Below, one piece after another: positions 16,225-23,399 of a DNA stretch of 60,234 nucleotides. The notes below the pieces were generated by a model that saw nothing but the letters and a program-made list of their open reading frames with translations, was not told where the DNA came from and ran no database searches. The position numbers were made by a program, and so were the translations under genes. The number at the start of each line of letters is the position of its first letter. Within the stretch, counting starts at the first letter, position 1. This DNA is from Hyphococcus sp. (lineage in GTDB: Bacteria; Pseudomonadota; Alphaproteobacteria; Caulobacterales; Parvularculaceae): assembly GCA_021604585.1 (NCBI GenBank), contig BQJG01000011.1, positions 1-60,234 of the forward strand, given 5' to 3'.

Positions 16225-16440
16225 GTGGCGAACCTGAGAGAGAATTTGGCTAAGAATCTTCGCGCGAAGCGCGGGAAGAAGACGCAAGCTGCGTTCGGTC
16301 AGCGCGTCGGCGTTCATCAGTCAACGATCTATCGTATCGAACAAGAAACCCAGAATGTTACGATCGATACGTTGCAGACCCTCTGCAATCGACTGCGATG
16401 CCCGGCAAGTGACCTACTCGAAGATGCGGAACGCAAATGA
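16225..16440 (+). CDS. Small XRE-family repressor 1 of a tandem pair
   Basis: A protein of about 71 residues that is almost entirely a Cro/CI-type helix-turn-helix (NLRAKRGKKTQAAFGQRVGV, then HQSTIYRIEQETQNVTIDTL). I use the GTG at 16225, which begins VANLRENLAKNL; a GTG at 16195 would lie inside operator A. It is a paralogue of the next gene: roughly half the residues agree and both share RIE..xQNxTIDTLQ and the DLL end. The DNA upstream of each gene, including the operator and the ATGGCAC stretch, is also similar. This indicates tandem duplication of an operator-plus-repressor unit. Confidence 0.72.
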   Translation: MANLRENLAKNLRAKRGKKTQAAFGQRVGVHQSTIYRIEQETQNVTIDTLQTLCNRLRCPASDLLEDAERK

Positions 16441-16478
16441 GCTTTTAGTGGCACGCCAGCGGCGCACTGGCCAGTAAA

Positions 16479-16508
16479 TGCGCAAGTGCATTTTATGCAC
16501 ATGTGCAT
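16479..16508. repeat. Operator repeat B between tandem XRE genes
   Basis: Thirty bases that differ from operator A at three positions and keep the TGCATTTTATGCA centre. It lies between the stop of the first small XRE gene and the start of the second, so it would control the second gene separately. Confidence 0.7.
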
Positions 16509-16526
16509 TGCGCGTCATGGCACGCG

Positions 16527-16736
16527 GTGGCTGTGTCAAACTTTCGCAAAAATCTCGCGCACAATATTCGCGCACGCCGAGGTAAGCTGACTCAAAAGGA
16601 GTTTGCCCGAAAACTCGGAATTGATCAGGCGTCCGTGAACCGGATCGAACTTGGCGAACAAAACATCACGATAGATACGCTACAGCTTATATGTGATAGA
16701 CTGAAGTGTGTTGCCGGCGATTTGCTGGACAGTTGA
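16527..16736 (+). CDS. Small XRE-family repressor 2 of a tandem pair
   Basis: A helix-turn-helix protein of about 69 residues (NIRARRGKLTQKEFARKLGI, then DQASVNRIELGEQNITIDTL, ending CDRLKCVAGDLLDS). The start is uncertain: GTG codons at 16527 and 16533 are both possible, and the GTG at 16503 lies inside operator B. It is the duplicate of the gene before it. The recognition helix differs (IDQASVNR against VHQSTIYR), so the two may prefer different versions of the operator. Confidence 0.72.
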   Translation: MAVSNFRKNLAHNIRARRGKLTQKEFARKLGIDQASVNRIELGEQNITIDTLQLICDRLKCVAGDLLDS

Positions 16737-16782
16737 TTTGTTAGCAGCATCAATTACGGGCTTCGCAAGTCAACACGGGCGC

Positions 16783-17028
16783 GTGCTTTTGTCGGCAAAG
16801 ACGATAGGATCGAAACGACACAAGACGCTTATCGCTATGCTGATTAAAGAGCGGAAAGCCGCGGGTCTGAATCAGACCGAACTCGCCCGCGCGCTAGGGC
16901 AATACCAGTCGTTTGTCGCCAGAGTTGAGAGCGGCGAGCGTCGGGTCGATGTCATCGAATTCCTCGACCTTGCGGAAGCAATCGGGTTTGATCCAAAAGC
17001 GGCGATCGCCAAATTGGCAGCGAAGTGA
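16783..17028 (+). CDS. Small XRE-family regulator
   Basis: About 81 residues, from another XRE subgroup than its neighbours. The helix-turn-helix is LIKERKAAGLNQTELARALG followed by QYQSFVARVESGERRVDVIE and FLDLAEAIGFDP. This is a common chromosomal or phage type that is often found as a single-domain protein. The start is not clear: GTG at 16783, TTG at 16789 (giving SAKTIGSKRHKTLIAMLI) and ATG at 16837 are in frame and none has a strong ribosome site. It has no copy of the operator repeat in front of it, unlike the other small XRE genes here. Confidence 0.68.
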   Translation: MLLSAKTIGSKRHKTLIAMLIKERKAAGLNQTELARALGQYQSFVARVESGERRVDVIEFLDLAEAIGFDPKAAIAKLAAK

Positions 17029-17111
17029 GAATTCGATTGACCGGATAATCTGTGTATACTTGAGTGATGCGTGGTTGGGCTGGCATCAACGAAAAGACTG
17101 ATTTTTTCGTA

Positions 17112-17483
17112 TCAGCGTCCAACTCGAACAAGAAATAGTATTCCGCCTACGAGAACGCTCAAAGCGCTTAGCGCCGCTGCCTGCGGGCTCTCTGCTTTCA
17201 TTCCGTACGCCCATCGTACAAAATGTTCGCAATTGTCGCTGAAAGCGCTCCACGGCTCTCCGATCCGCCCAATCGCCAGCATGACTGCAACTTGCCCCCG
17301 ATGAGGGTCAGGAGAGCCGTATCGGGTGATCGGCTTTCCGGATGAAAACTCAGCCTCACTCTGAATGACGACTCCGCCGTGCCGCATAGAATTTGAAATG
17401 ATCCGTCCATCGCCCGTAGCAAGGCCAAAATGATCAATAAAACCATAGGCTTTCACTGAAACCCACTCGCCGACACCAAACAT
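17112..17483 (-). CDS. LRAT-fold (NlpC/P60-like) protein with C-terminal membrane tail
   Basis: A 123-residue protein of the lecithin retinol acyltransferase fold, a circularly permuted cysteine peptidase-like fold used by acyltransferases, phospholipases and some toxins. His18 (FIDHFGLATGDGRIIS) and Cys85 in the diagnostic NCEHF motif give the catalytic pair, so it is probably active. The last 20 residues (ALSALSVLVGGILFLVRV) form one membrane helix, as in eukaryotic tail-anchored LRAT proteins. Start ATG at 17483. It is divergent from a small XRE gene whose product also ends in a membrane helix, and the shared gap holds operator C. Acting on membrane lipids is inference. Confidence 0.7.
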   Translation of the reverse strand: MFGVGEWVSVKAYGFIDHFGLATGDGRIISNSMRHGGVVIQSEAEFSSGKPITRYGSPDPHRGQVAVMLAIGRIGEPWSAFSDNCEHFVRWAYGMKAESPQAAALSALSVLVGGILFLVRVGR

Positions 17484-17512
17484 GGAGCGCTCTCTTTAGA
17501 AATTCACTTGAA

Positions 17513-17539
17513 GGATATATGCATTTTATGCATATATCC
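17513..17539. repeat. Operator repeat C, perfect inverted repeat
   Basis: Arms of 12 bases (GGATATATGCAT and its exact complement) flank TTT. The centre TGCATTTTATGCA is the same as in operators A and B, but the outer parts differ and the symmetry here is perfect. It lies in the 84-base gap between the divergent LRAT-fold and XRE genes and could control both. Confidence 0.75.
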
Positions 17540-17567
17540 AGTAGAATTTTTGACGAGGCATCGAATT

Positions 17568-17945
17568 ATGAACGCTGCTGGCCAAGCGCTTCCGCACGCT
17601 ACTTACGGAGCAGTATTCGGGCGCGTCCTCGCCGACAAACGCCGTGCTGTTGATAAAGAGCAGGGCGAGGTGGCAGGCGCGCTCGGCGTCAGCCAGTCCA
17701 CCTATTCGCGCATTGAACGCGGAGGCATTTCGCTTTCCCTCGACATGCTGGTCCGTATCGCCGAATTCTTTCGTGTGCCGCCGTCTTCGCTCGTCGGCGA
17801 GGCCGATTATGCAGCCAACGCTCTCAGGAATGTAGGCGTCAGAGTCGTGCCTGATAGGTCGCTTCAGAACGGCGACGTGATACTGGCGCTTCTGGGCGGA
17901 GCCGCGCTCGCGACGCTCATGTCCGCCGCCTTGGCGAAGAAATGA
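17568..17945 (+). CDS. XRE-family regulator with C-terminal membrane helix
   Basis: A 125-residue protein. Residues 15-76 are a Cro/CI helix-turn-helix (FGRVLADKRRAVDKEQGEVA, then ALGVSQSTYSRIERGGISLS). Residues 103-122 (DVILALLGGAALATLMSAAL) are hydrophobic enough for one membrane helix, followed by AKK. I use the ATG at 17568, with GAGG about nine bases upstream; a TTG at 17508 would run through operator C. A DNA-binding domain tied to the membrane, next to a membrane-tailed LRAT protein and sharing its promoter region, suggests that the two products work together or that one senses the membrane state changed by the other. That is inference. Confidence 0.72.
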   Translation: MNAAGQALPHATYGAVFGRVLADKRRAVDKEQGEVAGALGVSQSTYSRIERGGISLSLDMLVRIAEFFRVPPSSLVGEADYAANALRNVGVRVVPDRSLQNGDVILALLGGAALATLMSAALAKK

Positions 17946-18006
17946 CGGAGTGAATTCGAAGCTTTTCCGTTCGCTAGAATAGGTTCTGATCGACAAGGTC
18001 CTTTGC

Positions 18007-19731
18007 TCAAACTGGTTCGCTGAAAAATTGCTTATACGGTGGGAAATCGCGCAAGAGGATTTCATGATGTCCGGTCATGAGACATCCGCGTCTCAGAAAC
18101 AGCACCTGATCCGCCTCTCGCGCCAAAGCGAGGTGGTGAGTTATGAGAATCAGAGTCGTGCGCCCGCAAAACCGCCTTCTCAAGGTCTGTATCGCGCGCT
18201 CTTCACTCGCCAGATCCAGAGCGGACGTTGTTTCATCCAGGATGACAGCAGGCGCCTGGATTCCAGCAAGGCGCGCCAATTCCAGCTTTTGCGTCTGGCC
18301 GCCGGAAAGGCGCGCGCCTTGTTCCCCGACCGCGAGGTCAAGGTCGATAGGTCGGCCCGATTCATAAAAGCCCCAGTCCGCGAGCAAGGCCGAGAGCTCC
18401 GCCTCGCTCGCACGCGTCGGCGGATAAAGCGCGTTTTCGCGCAGCGTGCGGTTGAAAAGGTTAATGTTCTGCGGCGCGTAAAGCACAAGCCGATGCCGCT
18501 CGTCGAGATCGATGTCGCGAATCCGCTGGTCGTTGATGAGCACGGCACCTTCATCCGGTTCGATGAGTCCTGCGATGATCTGCGCGAGAGTAGACTTGCC
18601 CGAGCCGTTCGACCCGACCAGCACAACGAAGGTACCGGGCGCGATAAGAGCCGATGCGCCACGCAACACCCATTCCTCACCGTAGCGGAATCCGACACCG
18701 TCGAGCGCTATCGCCGCAAGACCGGCCGGCTCCGGCAAGAGAAGTTGCGGTTCAGCGAGCTCAGCGCCGCCAAGTTCGAGCGCTTCGCTGAGGTTAGCGA
18801 TCGCGACGCCGGCCTGGCGTAGGACGTAGCCAAAACCGCCCAGCGGCAGCGCGAGCCTGAACGCGTAGGCCTGGAGGAGGACGAAATCGCCCACCGTGAG
18901 CCGTCCGACGGAAGCATCGGCGGCGGCGAGAATGAGCAGCACGCTTAATCCCACACCGAGGACGGCCGATTGCAGCGTCGCCGTCATCGCGATGAGTCGC
19001 GACACGGCCTCGTTTGCGCGGCGCCGCTCTGCGATGCACGCGCCAATAGTATCGAGCTCAGCCGAAAGGTTGCCGTTGAAGACGACGCGGCGTGCGTTTC
19101 TGAGGACGTCGCCGAGCGTCTGCGCCTGTGCGGCGCCCGCTTCATGGGCGCTGCGCGCGGTCTCCTGAAAGCGGGCCGCGCCATGCCGCGTCGCTACGAG
19201 ATAAGCGCCGAGCACGAAGGTCATTATCGCCACATAGCGCGGCGGCGCGAGCGCGGCGATGATGGCGAGACTGATCAATGTTTGCACGATGAGCGGCGCC
19301 GCGCGCCACAACAGTCCGTCGATGACGATCTGGAGGCTGAACGGCAGCCGGTCCAAAACGCCCTGAAGACGCGCGCTGTCGCCCTCGCGCTTTCGGGCGA
19401 TGGCCGGAAGCTGGTCTCGCGCGGCGTCCACGGTAATGCGGCGCGCAAGCTTGTCGATGATCCTTATGGTGAATGTATACTTCAGCGCCGTCATTGCATT
19501 GGTCGCGGTCCAGGCGATGACGAAACCCAAGACGAAAAATACAATCATGCCGAACGGCGCCGATTCCGCCGTCAGCCCATCCACCGCGAGCTTTAAGAGC
19601 ACCGGCGCCGAGACGCCGAGCGCAACATTTGCGAGTTCAATTCCGATCGCAAAAGCGGCGTCCCGGCGCGCGCCAAGCGATGGTCGGCCGATCATCGCGA
19701 CAAGCCGCCTGATTACGCTGATTGCTGTCAC
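18007..19731 (-). CDS. ABC exporter, fused membrane and ATPase domains
   Basis: A 574-residue half-transporter of the exporter type. Residues 20-310 are a six-helix membrane domain (for example FGMIVFFVLGFVIAWTATNA and LGVGLSVLLILAAADASVG). The ATPase domain has Walker A GSNGSGKST, a Q-loop in YAPQNINLFN, the signature LSGGQTQKLELARL, Walker B PAVILDETTSALD and the switch His in LILITHH. Size and domain order equal those of McjD-type lasso exporters and of lipid and multidrug exporters. It is about 9 kb from the lasso cyclase and is the only exporter in the accessory region, but isopeptidase-type clusters usually lack one, so the link is open. The GTG at 19731 is the longest start; ATG at 19695 is possible. 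Confidence 0.85.
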   Translation of the reverse strand: MTAISVIRRLVAMIGRPSLGARRDAAFAIGIELANVALGVSAPVLLKLAVDGLTAESAPFGMIVFFVLGFVIAWTATNAMTALKYTFTIRIIDKLARRITVDAARDQLPAIARKREGDSARLQGVLDRLPFSLQIVIDGLLWRAAPLIVQTLISLAIIAALAPPRYVAIMTFVLGAYLVATRHGAARFQETARSAHEAGAAQAQTLGDVLRNARRVVFNGNLSAELDTIGACIAERRRANEAVSRLIAMTATLQSAVLGVGLSVLLILAAADASVGRLTVGDFVLLQAYAFRLALPLGGFGYVLRQAGVAIANLSEALELGGAELAEPQLLLPEPAGLAAIALDGVGFRYGEEWVLRGASALIAPGTFVVLVGSNGSGKSTLAQIIAGLIEPDEGAVLINDQRIRDIDLDERHRLVLYAPQNINLFNRTLRENALYPPTRASEAELSALLADWGFYESGRPIDLDLAVGEQGARLSGGQTQKLELARLAGIQAPAVILDETTSALDLASEERAIQTLRRRFCGRTTLILITHHLALAREADQVLFLRRGCLMTGHHEILLRDFPPYKQFFSEPV

Positions 19732-19758
19732 AATTTTCGGCGTGCGGCTCCCCGACTG

Positions 19759-20106
19759 CTACGCCGTAATCATTGCTTGCCGGCGCACAGCGCGCTTCCA
19801 GATTCTACCGGACATGGCCAAAGCTTGTGCGCTAAGAAATAGGAGCGCAAGGCTCGGCACCCGAGACTGACTCTGATTGCGATGAAAAAGCACCGCCTTT
19901 CCCGCGTCGCAATGTTGCTTTGCAAACCGCATGGCTTCAGCAAACAGCGCAGGCTTGAGCAGCGGAACCGACGGATCGATCATGTTGAGATAAAGATCGT
20001 TCCCGGATTGAAGGACGACATCATTCGGGTGGAAACGGTCGAGATTGCCCTATCCGACGGCGCGCTGGAGGCAGGGCGACTTGCAGGCGTGAATGATCGC
20101 CCGGTC
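19759..20106 (-). pseudogene. Broken dual-specificity phosphatase-like gene
   Basis: One frame on the - strand reads IIHACKSPCLQRAVG, then a TAG stop (20050-20052), then GNLDRFHPNDVVLQSGNDLY, LNMIDPSVPLLKPALF and AVLFHRNQSQSRVPSLALLF. This matches, from memory, a bacterial family of dual-specificity phosphatase-like proteins (HACKSPC, LYLNMIDPPVPLF, HCNQGxSRAPSLALLFL). Here an in-frame stop interrupts the gene and the catalytic Cys of HCxxxxxR is Arg (HRNQSQSR). The part after the stop could be made from the ATG at 19983 (74 residues) but would have no phosphatase activity. Normal homologues are longer at the C-terminus. The gene is decayed. Confidence 0.6.
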
Positions 20107-20349
20107 GTCGCCATGCCTCCCTGGAAGCTCTCGCCCGGCCGGCTCTATCCCTTGGCCTGCCCCGCATCCGGGACAGGCTAATCGCCGGCGACGAAGATGC
20201 CTTCATGAATCTGGATCATGATCGCATGATTGCCGGACCAGGCAGCGTTTCGCGAGTCTTTCGACCCGTTTCTAAAGACTTGGAAAATCTGCCGCCGTTT
20301 TGTCGTGTTCCTAATGGGAAAAATCGCTGTTGAGCGACAAGATTTTCCC

Positions 20350-20568
20350 ATGACGGTTTCAGAAGAAGACATTGAGAAAGGGCTTCGGAGCGCCGCCCGG
20401 ATCGTGGACCGATATGGCGAAGTCTATTGGCCGCTATTCGATCGGCTGGAACGCGAACTGGAGAACCGTCGGTCGCGGGCCTCGCGTCTGCGGGCGCATT
20501 TGAATTCAGGTCAGGCGCGGCGAACGGCGATCAAAACAATCCGTCCGGACACGGATGGGCGATCTTAA
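20350..20568 (+). CDS. Small helical protein of unknown function
   Basis: A 72-residue, highly charged, helical protein beginning MTVSEEDIEKGLRSAARIVD and then RYGEVYWPLFDRLERELENR. It resembles short hypothetical proteins found beside integrases in alphaproteobacteria, but I cannot name a family. The ATG at 20350 is chosen on that resemblance; an ATG at 20314 is also in frame, and neither has a clear ribosome site. Its 3' end overlaps the 3' end of the integrase gene on the other strand by 38 bases. It is probably an accessory gene of the integrated element. Confidence 0.5.
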   Translation: MTVSEEDIEKGLRSAARIVDRYGEVYWPLFDRLERELENRRSRASRLRAHLNSGQARRTAIKTIRPDTDGRS

Positions 20569-21919
20569 GCAACTCGTCCCGGCGATATTCGAGGGAGCCG
20601 CCGTCGCCATATGCCGGCCGGTCAGTGGCGTGACCCATCAACAGGCATCTGAGGCCGTAATCGAGCCCGGCCTCCTGCATACGTTTCTCGAAAGAATGGC
20701 GGAACGAATAGATGATGTGACCCGTCGTCGGAAAAAGGCCGCGATTGCGGAACGCCTTCATCAGAGACGCGGAGAGAAGATCGTTCTTGTCACGATAACG
20801 AAGAAAGCCGCCCGGCGCCTTTTTCATCGCTGCAAGCGACACGCCCACAAGGGGAATATCCCGGATCGACGACGCGGTTTTAATCTCGCGATCCTTCGCG
20901 GGGCGAATGCGAATGTGCGGCACTTCGGCGTCGAGGCGGATATCGTCGGCGCGCAGATTGGCGATCTCGCTCGGGCGGCAGCCGGTTTCAATAAGGCTGT
21001 AGATGATGAGCTTTGCTTCTTTATTGAGTCCATCGAACACGCCGGGAACAAGGATTTTTGTCCTCACCCATTCGTTTTCAAAGGGCGGAGTTTCAGCGAG
21101 GCTCGCCTCCTTGAAGTTCAGATTGCGGAATGGATTGGGCCGGTCTTCATCGCCGATATGCTTGCAATAGTCCTTGTAAAGTTTGCGCAGATTGCCGAGA
21201 TCACGGTTGGCCGTATTGGCGCCGCGCCGCTTGGCGTCGGATTTCGCCGTGATGCGTTTCGCCCACCAGTTATAGAACTCAAGCGCGTCCTTGCGCTCAA
21301 GGTCGAGGATCGGTTTGTCGCCCACGACGTCCACGAAATAGGTGATCGCGCGCTGCTTGGTTTTCTTCCAGGCGCGCTTCTGGTTCGGGGATTTGTTAAG
21401 AAGGTCGCCGACGGCGATCTCGTCGCAATAGATGTCGAAAGCCTCGCTCACCGTGACCGATGGGACGGCCGCGCCGCCGAGAAGCGCTTCAGCCTCGGCC
21501 GACTCCTGCGCCGTCTTGACGCCTTTGTCCCGTTTATCGACCGCTGCGAAACGCGCAAGCAAGGCGGCTACGTCTTCATGCTCTGCAAGATCGGCGACCG
21601 GCGAATAGACGAAACCGCGGGCCATCGCCCTTGCGCTCGCGCGCTGATAACGCCGGATCAGGACGTTCCGCTGCCGGGCGAGCGCTTCTTCGCTCAAATC
21701 ATCGTCGTGATCGATAAGGGAGGCCCAGAAGAGATCGTCCGCCTCGATCAGCGCGTTCCGTCTGATGCGCGCTGTTTCCTCGGATTTGGTTTTGAGCGTG
21801 ACCCGGATGACACCGCGATCGTCGACACCGGTATATCGCGTCGGCACCCGGCGGACATAGTGCCAGTTACCGTCCCTATACTGAAGATGTCGCCGATCCC
21901 CGGCGCCGCTCCTAACCAC
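20531..21919 (-). CDS. Tyrosine recombinase (integrase) beside tRNA-Gly
   Basis: Site-specific integrase of about 462 residues. The N-terminal arm-binding part begins DRRHLQYRDGNWHYVRRVP, as in DUF6538-type alphaproteobacterial integrases. A SAM-like core-binding domain spans about residues 155-280. The catalytic domain has box I Arg in TGCRPSEIANL, box II as YSFRHSFEKRM (Tyr where many have His, with the Arg kept), the LMGH histidine, and the nucleophilic Tyr in the AYGDGG/LEYRR end. The start is unclear: GTG at 21919 with GGGAG upstream, or TTG at 21937. It lies between the accessory genes and the 3' end of tRNA-Gly, the usual position for the integrase of an island inserted in that tRNA. 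Confidence 0.85.
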   Translation of the reverse strand: MVRSGAGDRRHLQYRDGNWHYVRRVPTRYTGVDDRGVIRVTLKTKSEETARIRRNALIEADDLFWASLIDHDDDLSEEALARQRNVLIRRYQRASARAMARGFVYSPVADLAEHEDVAALLARFAAVDKRDKGVKTAQESAEAEALLGGAAVPSVTVSEAFDIYCDEIAVGDLLNKSPNQKRAWKKTKQRAITYFVDVVGDKPILDLERKDALEFYNWWAKRITAKSDAKRRGANTANRDLGNLRKLYKDYCKHIGDEDRPNPFRNLNFKEASLAETPPFENEWVRTKILVPGVFDGLNKEAKLIIYSLIETGCRPSEIANLRADDIRLDAEVPHIRIRPAKDREIKTASSIRDIPLVGVSLAAMKKAPGGFLRYRDKNDLLSASLMKAFRNRGLFPTTGHIIYSFRHSFEKRMQEAGLDYGLRCLLMGHATDRPAYGDGGSLEYRRDELLKIAHPCPDGLF

Positions 21920-22081
21920 GCGAAATCCCGCTCCCAACCCGAAATGGATCGAAAATTGTTACACGTTTTAATACACTTTTTGTAACACGAATTTGAAATC
22001 GCACAAGCGGAAAATTCGAGAGTGTGCCAATTTCTTCCACTATTACATGGAGTTAGGAAGGAATTGTTTGGAAGAATTTGG

Positions 22082-22152
22082 AGCGGGTAGCGGGAATCGA
22101 ACCCGCATCTTCAGCTTGGAAGGCTGTGGCTCTACCACTGAGCTATACCCGC
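22082..22152 (-). tRNA. tRNA-Gly (TCC)
   Basis: The - strand folds into a tRNA. The acceptor stem GCGGGTA pairs with TACCCGC, the D-arm is GCTC-AGTGGTA-GAGC, the anticodon loop is CTTCCAA (TCC, reading GGA), and the T-arm GCGGG-TTCGATT-CCCGC is complete. The discriminator base is T and CCA is not encoded. Its 3' end faces the integrase, making it the likely attachment site of the element to the left. Confidence 0.95.
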
Positions 22153-22232
22153 GACCCAATATGTGTTTTGGGCCCCCCTAGATAGCGAATTTCCGCCCCC
22201 GCGCAAGGCCGGAAACGGGCCGAAATTGCGCC

Positions 22233-22865
22233 CTAAAGCTCGTTCTTTCGGGGCCGTGCATATTTTGGCGACGGAATATTGAAAATGATTGCGGCAGCTC
22301 GAATGGCGAAGGTGACCAGTGCGGCGGTCACGGCGGAGATGCTTTCGCCAATCCCAAGCGCCAGCATTCCGACATAGACCCCCGCCCCGATCAGCGCGGC
22401 GGTCGCATATATATCCTGCTTCAGGATCAGCGGCGGTTCATTAAGCAAGACATCGCGCACCACACCGCCAAACGTCGCCGTCACTGCGCCCATAAAGACG
22501 GCGATAATGGCAGGGGCGTCAGCGGCAAGCGCCGCCTGCGCGCCGATCACTGCGAATACAGCAAGGCCAACCGCATCAGCCCAGATCAACGCTTTCAACC
22601 GCGAGTCGATGAAAGGCTGGGCCAGCGTCGCGGCGGCCGCGCCAGCAACGCAAATCAACACCGCCGAGGGAGAAGCAATCCACCAGACTGGAAACGATCC
22701 AAGCAGCACGTCGCGGATGGTGCCGCCGCCAACGCCGGTGACAAAGGCGATCATGGCGACGCCGAACAAATCCATGTCGTTCCTGAGCGCCGTCAGCGCG
22801 CCGGATATGGCGAACACAAACAGACCGATGGTGCTGAGCGCGGCGAAAATCTGGACGGGTTCCAT
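22233..22865 (-). CDS. UPF0126/TRIC-like membrane protein
   Basis: A 210-residue inner membrane protein with two repeats of the UPF0126 (glycine transporter / TRIC) domain. Each has three hydrophobic helices and the conserved glycine and arginine motif: VTGVGGGTIRDVLLGSFPVWW in the first and GAVTATFGGVVRDVLLNEPP in the second. Relatives are bacterial trimeric cation channels; the substrate of this one is unknown. I use the ATG at 22865 (MEPVQIFAALSTIGLFVFAI); a longer frame to 22994 would overlap the acetyltransferase gene. It lies 19 bases behind that gene on the same strand. It is the first protein gene after the tRNA on the core side. Confidence 0.85.
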   Translation of the reverse strand: MEPVQIFAALSTIGLFVFAISGALTALRNDMDLFGVAMIAFVTGVGGGTIRDVLLGSFPVWWIASPSAVLICVAGAAAATLAQPFIDSRLKALIWADAVGLAVFAVIGAQAALAADAPAIIAVFMGAVTATFGGVVRDVLLNEPPLILKQDIYATAALIGAGVYVGMLALGIGESISAVTAALVTFAIRAAAIIFNIPSPKYARPRKNEL

Positions 22866-22884
22866 AAACCAGCATAGCGCCGAT

Positions 22885-23394
22885 TCACTTGCCCTTCGCA
22901 AGCGCCTCCCAGACTTCCCGCTCCAGCCGATAGACAGCGCAGTCATCCTCGCCGAAGCGGCGATTTTTGATGAACTGAAAACCCAGCCGTTCATAAAACT
23001 TTCGCGCGCGGGTATTGCTCTCCAGCGGATCGATGATGATCGCTTTGACGTTTGCGCCGGTGAAACACCTGTCGAAAGCGAGCCGCATCATCTGCGTTCC
23101 CAAGCCGCGGCCGAGATCCGCCTCCTCGCCGATCCAGATATCGATGGCGCGCAGATTATCTTCAACATCGCCCCAATAGTGCGACGGTTCTTTGGCGGGA
23201 TCGGCGATCTCCATGACGCCAATGGGACGGCCCTGTTCTTCCGCGATCAGAAGTTCGCCCCAATCGGCATCGCGCGGGATTTCATGATCCCAATCATACC
23301 AATCATCGCCGCCGCCCGCAGAAATGACATGCGGTTTTTCATCCCACGCTTTCAAAAGCGGAATGTCGTCTGTGGTCGCGCGGCGCAGACGCAT
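22885..23394 (-). CDS. GNAT acetyltransferase, AAC(6')-like
   Basis: A 169-residue N-acetyltransferase. It has the acetyl-CoA binding motif LGRGLGTQMMRLAFDRCF and the C-terminal PLESNTRARKFYERLGF typical of the GNAT fold. The tryptophan- and aspartate-rich N-terminal half (DDWYDWDHEIP, HYWGDVEDN) resembles aminoglycoside 6'-acetyltransferases and their chromosomal relatives. Whether it acts on an aminoglycoside, a siderophore or a protein terminus cannot be told. It sits between an acyl-CoA dehydrogenase gene (six-base gap upstream) and the UPF0126 gene, so the three may be cotranscribed. Confidence 0.82.
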   Translation of the reverse strand: MRLRRATTDDIPLLKAWDEKPHVISAGGGDDWYDWDHEIPRDADWGELLIAEEQGRPIGVMEIADPAKEPSHYWGDVEDNLRAIDIWIGEEADLGRGLGTQMMRLAFDRCFTGANVKAIIIDPLESNTRARKFYERLGFQFIKNRRFGEDDCAVYRLEREVWEALAKGK

Positions 23395-23399
23395 GACGG

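Noticed and set aside
16171..17539. CRISPR-like array from the repeated operator sequence
   Set aside because: Only three copies, unequal distances filled by genes, and dyad symmetry; these are operators and not CRISPR repeats.
20555..21985. 476-codon frame opposite the integrase
   Set aside because: The protein is low in recognisable domains and mirrors the integrase codons; the integrase strand has the catalytic motifs.
15576..22000. Complete prophage
   Set aside because: XRE regulators and an integrase are present, but no capsid, terminase, tail, portal or replication genes are seen.
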